The notes under the pieces: generated by a model
What the model saw: the letters and a program-made list of their open reading frames with translations, nothing else
Database searches by the model: none
Told to the model about the DNA's origin: nothing
Assembly (NCBI GenBank): GCA_035515515.1
Contig: DATJBC010000061.1
Coordinates: forward strand, 1 to 17,610
Direction of reading: 5' to 3'
DNA length: 17,610 nucleotides
DNA from: DATJBC01 sp035515515
GTDB lineage: Bacteria; Actinomycetota; Acidimicrobiia; Acidimicrobiales; UBA8190
Made by a program: the position numbers and the translations under genes
In this document: piece after piece, positions 13,881-17,610 of the stretch
Layout of the letters: every line of letters starts with the position of its first letter
Position numbering within the stretch: position 1 is the stretch's first letter

Positions 13881-14291
13881 TCAGTCCTCGGTGGGGCGGG
13901 GGCTGTCGTCCCTGGTGAGGTGGGCGGCCACGAAGAGCCTGCCTCCCGCGGTCACGGGCTGGAGCCGGGCCTGGATGGGGACGACGTCGCCCTCGGCCGT
14001 CTCGGCCTCGGGGTAGAGCCCGGGGTCCATCTCGCGGTCGCGGGGCTCGGCCAGGTAGCCCCGCCGGTAGGCCTGGTGCCCCCAGCGCTTCTTGCTGGGC
14101 ACGAGCATCTCCACGAACTCCCCGGCGATGTCGGCGCTCTCCATCTTGAACAGCTCCTCGGCGGGCTTGTTGAGCCCCAGCACCACGCCCTGGGAGTCGA
14201 CGACCACCACGGCCTCCTGGCCGCCCTCGTACTCGGGGACGGCGGCGAGCACCTCGGCGGGGATCTCGAGGTCGGGCATGTCCGTGGTCAC
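13881..14291 (-). CDS. Stand-alone PAS-domain protein
   Basis: This 136-aa protein consists of little besides one PAS sensor domain. EAVVVVDSQGVVLGLNKPAEELF (residues 26-48, core VVDSQGVVLGLN) is the first two strands and helix. DIAGEFVEMLVPSKKRWGHQAYRRGYL (54-80, core EMLVPSKKRWGH) is the typical helix pair before the ligand pocket. DVVPIQARLQPVTAGGRLFVAAHLTRD (102-128, core VVPIQARLQPV) is the terminal sheet. No histidine kinase, GGDEF or DNA-binding part is attached, so it must act through a partner or as a small-molecule or redox sensor. The start is GTG at 14291, supported by AAGGAG 7 nt upstream (14304-14299); an ATG four codons in (14279) would be too far from it. It is divergent from lhr, 122 bp away, and upstream of lon on the same strand. 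The signal is unknown. Confidence 0.83.
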   Translation of the reverse strand: MTTDMPDLEIPAEVLAAVPEYEGGQEAVVVVDSQGVVLGLNKPAEELFKMESADIAGEFVEMLVPSKKRWGHQAYRRGYLAEPRDREMDPGLYPEAETAEGDVVPIQARLQPVTAGGRLFVAAHLTRDDSPRPTED

Positions 14292-14359
14292 GGGACCGCT
14301 CCTTGTCTCTCGTTGTCGGTTGTGTGGTTGCCGGCGTCGTCCGCCCGACGGGCGCTGTG

Positions 14360-14365
14360 ACCGTA
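14360..14365 (-). promoter_or_regulatory. Weak candidate -10 for the PAS gene
   Basis: On the minus strand these bases read TACGGT, a TAnnnT match giving a leader of about 60 nt. On the plus strand TACCCG (14364-14369) overlaps it and could serve lhr, but it lacks the final T. No -35 matches are visible, so both assignments are tentative. The rest of the 122-bp divergent gap holds only the two ribosome-binding sites. Confidence 0.2.
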
Positions 14366-14413
14366 CCCGGTCCGCCCGTCACCGGCGTCACACGGAGGTG
14401 GTGGAATGGGCCG

Positions 14414-17400
14414 ATGGCCCTCGCCGGGTTCCACCCCGCCGTGTCGAGCTGGTTCGCCCGTCGCTTCCCCGACGGGCCCACGGCGCCCCAGGCCGAGGGC
14501 TGGCCCCTCATCGCCGGCGGCGCCGACACCCTCATCGCCGCCCCCACCGGGTCGGGCAAGACCCTGGCCGGCTTCCTCACCGCCATCGACGCCGCCTACC
14601 GGGCCCACGAGGCGGGCCAGGACCTCACGGGGGCCGTGCGCCTGGTGTACGTGTCACCCCTGAAGGCCCTGGCCGTCGACATCCACCAGAACCTCGAGCG
14701 GCCTCTGGCGGAGATCGCCGAGGTGGCCCGCGAGCTCGGCTGCCCGGTGCCGCCCATCACGGTGGCCGTGCGCACCGGCGACACCACGAGCGGGGCGCGC
14801 ACCGCCATGGTGCGGAACCCGCCGACCTTCCTCGTGACCACACCCGAGAGCCTCTACCTGCTCGTCACGGCGGAGCGCAGCCGGGCGGTGCTGGGGGACG
14901 TGGACAGCGTGATCGTCGACGAGATCCACGCCCTGGCGCGCGACAAGCGCGGCTCGCACCTCGCGCTCACCCTGGAGCGCCTCGAGCACCTGCAGCTCGC
15001 CGGCCGCCCCCAGCGCATCGGGTTGTCGGCCACCCAGCGGCCCATCGAGCAGACGGCCCGCCTCCTCACCGGGGCGGGGGCGCCGCGGCCCGCCGCCATC
15101 GTCGACTGCGGGCACGCCCGGCGCCTGGCGGTGCGCATCGAGATGCCCGAGGGCGAGTTGGGCGCGGTGGCCTCCACCGAGCAGCTGGGCGAGGTGGTCG
15201 ACCGCATCGCCGACCACGTGCGCGACCACCGCACGACGCTGGTGTTCGTCAACACCCGCCGGCTGTCGGAGCGCCTGGCGCACCTCCTCGGTGAGCGCCT
15301 CGGCCCCGACCAGGTGGCGGCCCACCACGGCAGCCTGTCCAAGGACCGACGCCTGCGCGTCGAGGACCGCCTGCGGGCCGGCGACCTGCGCGCCCTGGTG
15401 GCCACGGCCTCGCTCGAGCTGGGCATCGACATCGGCCCGGTCGAGCTGGTGTGCCAGGTGGGGTCGCCGCGCGCCATCGCCACCTTCCTGCAGCGGGTGG
15501 GGCGCTCCAACCACTCGCGCGGCGGCACCCCCGAGGGCGTCCTCTACCCCATGACCCGCGACGAGCTGGTGGAGTGCGTGGCGCTCCTGGCCGCCGTGCG
15601 GGGCGGGCGCCTCGACGCCACCTGCCCCCCCGTGGCGCCCCTCGACATCCTGGCCCAGCAGGTCGTGGCCGAGGTGGCCGGGGCGGGCGAGTGGCGCGAG
15701 GAGGAGCTGTTCGCCCTCGTGCGCCGGGCAGCCCCCTACGCCGAGCTCGCCCGCGAGGACTACGACGCCGTCGTCGAGCTCGTGTCGGAGGGCATCACCA
15801 CCGGCCGGGGCAGGCGCATGGCGTACGTGCACCGCGACCGCGTGCACGGCGTGCTGCGCCCCCGGCGCGGGGCGCGCCTCGCCGCCCTCACGAGCGGCGG
15901 GGCCATCCCCGAGGTGGGCGACTACCGGGTGGTGGCCGAGCCCGACGACATGCCCGTGGGCACGGTGAACGAGGACTTCGCCATCGAGTCCATGGTGGGC
16001 GACGTCTTCCTCCTCGGCACCCACTCGTGGCGGGTGCGGCGCGTCACCCAGGGCGAGGTGCGCGTCACCGACGCCGAGGGGGCCCAGCCCACCATCCCCT
16101 TCTGGGTGGGCGAGGCCCCCAGCCGCACGGAGGAACTGTCCGAGGAGGTCTCCGCCCTGCGCCGGGCCGCCGCCGCCCGCCTGGGCGACGCCGGCGAGAC
16201 GGCCTCGGGCGACAGCGGGCACCTCGACGCGGCGCGCGCGCAGGTGGCCGAGACGTGCGGGGTCGAGCCCGACGTGGCCGACCAGGTGGTGCAGTACCTG
16301 GCGGCGGCGCGCGGGTCCCTGGGGGTGCTCCCCACCGCCGACGACATCGTGTTCGAGCGCTTCTTCGACGAGGCGGGCGGCATGCAGCTGGTGGTGCACG
16401 CCCCCCTGGGCGGGCGCATCAACCGGGGACTGGGCCTGGCACTGCGCAAGCGGTTCTGCGCCACCTTCGACTTCGAGCTGCAGGCGGCGGCCAACGACGA
16501 CGCCGTGGTCCTGTCGTTGGGCCCGCAGCACAGCTTCCCCCTCGACAGCGCGCCCCGGCTGCTGCGGGCCGACACCGTCGAGAGCGTGCTGCGCCAGGCC
16601 GTGCTGGCCTCGCCCATGTTCGCGGCGCGCTGGCGCTGGAACCTCAACCGCTCCCTGGCGGTCCTGCGCTTCCGGGGCGGGAAGAAGAACCCCCTCCCCA
16701 TCCAGCGCATGGAGTCCGACGACCTCATGGCCGCTGTCTTCCCCGCGCTGGCGGCGTGCCAGGAGAACGCGCCCGGCGGCCCCATCGTCATCCCCGACCA
16801 CGTGCTCGTGCGCCAGACGATCCACGACTGCCTGCACGAGGCCATGGACGTCGACGGGCTCGTGGCCCTCCTGCGGCGGATCGAGGACGGTGCCGTGCGC
16901 GTGCACTTCGTGGAGTCCACCGAGCCGTCGGTGCTGGCCCACGAGATCCTCAACGGCAAGCCCTACACGTTCCTCGACGACGCCCCCCTCGAGGAGCGCC
17001 GCACCCGGGCGGTGGCCACGCGCCGCGGGCTGCCCGTGCAGGCCGAGGCCCTCGGCCGGCTCGACCCCGACGCCCTGGCCCGGGTCCGGGCCGAGGCGGC
17101 GCCCGACGTGCGCGGCCCCGAGGAGCTCCACGACCTGCTGCTCTCGGTCGTGGTGTGGCCGCCCGACGCCGAGCACCAGGCGTCGATGGACGCGCTCAGC
17201 GCGGCGGGGCGCGCCGCGCTCGTGCACGCCGGCGAGCGCAGGCTGTGGTGCGCGCTGGAGAGACGGCGCGTCGTCGAGGCCCTCTTCCCGGCGGCGACGT
17301 TCGCCCCCGACGCCGTCCCCGACGCGCTGGGCGACGACGAGGTCCCCGACGCCGACGTGGCCGCGGCGGAGACCGTGCGGGGGCACCTGGAGGTGAGCGG

Positions 17401-17610
17401 GCCGGTGACGGTGGCCGAGCTCGCGGCGCGCACCGGCCTGGCCCCCACCCGGGTGGCGGTGGGGCTCGGGCGCCTCGAGGCCGAGGGCTTCGCCATGCAG
17501 GGCCGCTTCGACCCACCCGAGGCGGCCGCCGCGGGGGACGCCCCCGAGCAGCAGTGGTGTGCCCGACGCCTCCTGGCGCGCATCCACGGCTACACCCAGC
17601 ACCGGCTGCG
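14414..17610 (+). CDS. lhr: Lhr-family large ATP-dependent helicase, 3' end missing
   Basis: This superfamily 2 DNA/RNA helicase is open to the window edge; 1065 residues are visible of the roughly 1,500 typical of actinobacterial Lhr. The N-terminus FHPAVSSWFARRF and PQAEGW (Q-motif-like) precede Walker A APTGSGKT (residues 43-50). TTPESLYLL lies at 142-150. DEIH (169-172) and LSATQRP (204-210) complete the first RecA domain. The second has VFVNTRR (277-283), HHGSLSK (304-310), ATASLELGIDIG (330-341) and QRVGRSNH (360-367). The Lhr-specific winged-helix and beta-barrel core follows, and the final visible HGYTQHRL matches the point where the C-terminal half begins. Lhr proteins act in repair of DNA damage such as interstrand crosslinks. 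The ATG at 14414 fits the family's N-terminus. The only Shine-Dalgarno, GGAGG at 14394-14398, is 15 nt away, which is unusually far. Confidence 0.95.
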   Translation, partial: MALAGFHPAVSSWFARRFPDGPTAPQAEGWPLIAGGADTLIAAPTGSGKTLAGFLTAIDAAYRAHEAGQDLTGAVRLVYVSPLKALAVDIHQNLERPLAEIAEVARELGCPVPPITVAVRTGDTTSGARTAMVRNPPTFLVTTPESLYLLVTAERSRAVLGDVDSVIVDEIHALARDKRGSHLALTLERLEHLQLAGRPQRIGLSATQRPIEQTARLLTGAGAPRPAAIVDCGHARRLAVRIEMPEGELGAVASTEQLGEVVDRIADHVRDHRTTLVFVNTRRLSERLAHLLGERLGPDQVAAHHGSLSKDRRLRVEDRLRAGDLRALVATASLELGIDIGPVELVCQVGSPRAIATFLQRVGRSNHSRGGTPEGVLYPMTRDELVECVALLAAVRGGRLDATCPPVAPLDILAQQVVAEVAGAGEWREEELFALVRRAAPYAELAREDYDAVVELVSEGITTGRGRRMAYVHRDRVHGVLRPRRGARLAALTSGGAIPEVGDYRVVAEPDDMPVGTVNEDFAIESMVGDVFLLGTHSWRVRRVTQGEVRVTDAEGAQPTIPFWVGEAPSRTEELSEEVSALRRAAAARLGDAGETASGDSGHLDAARAQVAETCGVEPDVADQVVQYLAAARGSLGVLPTADDIVFERFFDEAGGMQLVVHAPLGGRINRGLGLALRKRFCATFDFELQAAANDDAVVLSLGPQHSFPLDSAPRLLRADTVESVLRQAVLASPMFAARWRWNLNRSLAVLRFRGGKKNPLPIQRMESDDLMAAVFPALAACQENAPGGPIVIPDHVLVRQTIHDCLHEAMDVDGLVALLRRIEDGAVRVHFVESTEPSVLAHEILNGKPYTFLDDAPLEERRTRAVATRRGLPVQAEALGRLDPDALARVRAEAAPDVRGPEELHDLLLSVVVWPPDAEHQASMDALSAAGRAALVHAGERRLWCALERRRVVEALFPAATFAPDAVPDALGDDEVPDADVAAAETVRGHLEVSGPVTVAELAARTGLAPTRVAVGLGRLEAEGFAMQGRFDPPEAAAAGDAPEQQWCARRLLARIHGYTQHRL

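Noticed and set aside
14654..17602. A 982-codon open frame on the minus strand opposite lhr
   Set aside because: It is the exact antisense of a convincing Lhr sequence. Its His/Gly/Ala/Arg-rich composition is what antisense of GC-biased codons produces. No motif or RBS supports it.
1..17610. tRNA, rRNA, CRISPR, transposase, integrase, attachment site, or defence or prophage genes
   Set aside because: None was seen on either strand. All coding capacity is accounted for by metabolic, protease, sensor and helicase genes.

Overview
The window comes from a very GC-rich bacterium (about 70-75% G+C by eye, with almost every third codon position G or C). Several traits point to an actinobacterium, with Acidimicrobiia-type lineages the best fit: a DUF2277 protein, a DUF4232-like lipoprotein, luciferase-like monooxygenases, an actinobacterial-style Lhr helicase, GTG starts, and leaderless starts just downstream of TAnnnT-type -10 boxes. 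The lineage is inferred from gene content; there is no rRNA or marker phylogeny here. Thirteen protein genes are supported. The first (5' end missing) and the last (3' end missing) run off the window. I see no tRNA, rRNA, CRISPR array, insertion sequence or phage gene. No gap between genes exceeds about 230 bases.

Region 1 (1-5.2 kb): the 3' part of a Baeyer-Villiger/FMO-type flavin monooxygenase (+) converges on a minus-strand block. That block holds, in transcription order, a secreted lipoprotein, a D-aminoacylase-type amidohydrolase, and an unrecognised protein with an HEMWH zinc-peptidase motif. The last of these is compositionally different from its neighbours and has its own leaderless promoter.

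Region 2 (5.2-11.1 kb) is an oxidoreductase and hydrolase cluster. It holds a small dimeric alpha/beta-barrel protein, a classical SDR, a luciferase-like flavin monooxygenase overlapped by 4 nt by an HSL-family esterase, a DUF2277 protein, a PIG-L/LmbE deacetylase and a zinc alcohol dehydrogenase. Together with the flavin monooxygenase at the left edge, these could oxidise a ketone to an ester, cleave the ester, and oxidise the resulting alcohol. That pathway is inferred; no substrate can be read from the sequence.

Region 3 (11.1-17.6 kb) is housekeeping: the ATP-dependent protease Lon, a lone PAS-domain protein, and the large helicase Lhr transcribed divergently from it. The convergent gap between the alcohol dehydrogenase and lon holds GC hairpins and a compact cluster of DnaA-box-like sequences around a near-perfect 12-bp inverted repeat.

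The least explained items are the HEMWH protein (1066-2289), the overlapping divergent -10 elements at 6556-6565, the palindrome covering the DUF2277 start, and the DnaA-box-like cluster at 11142-11176. No clearly new multi-gene system is evident.
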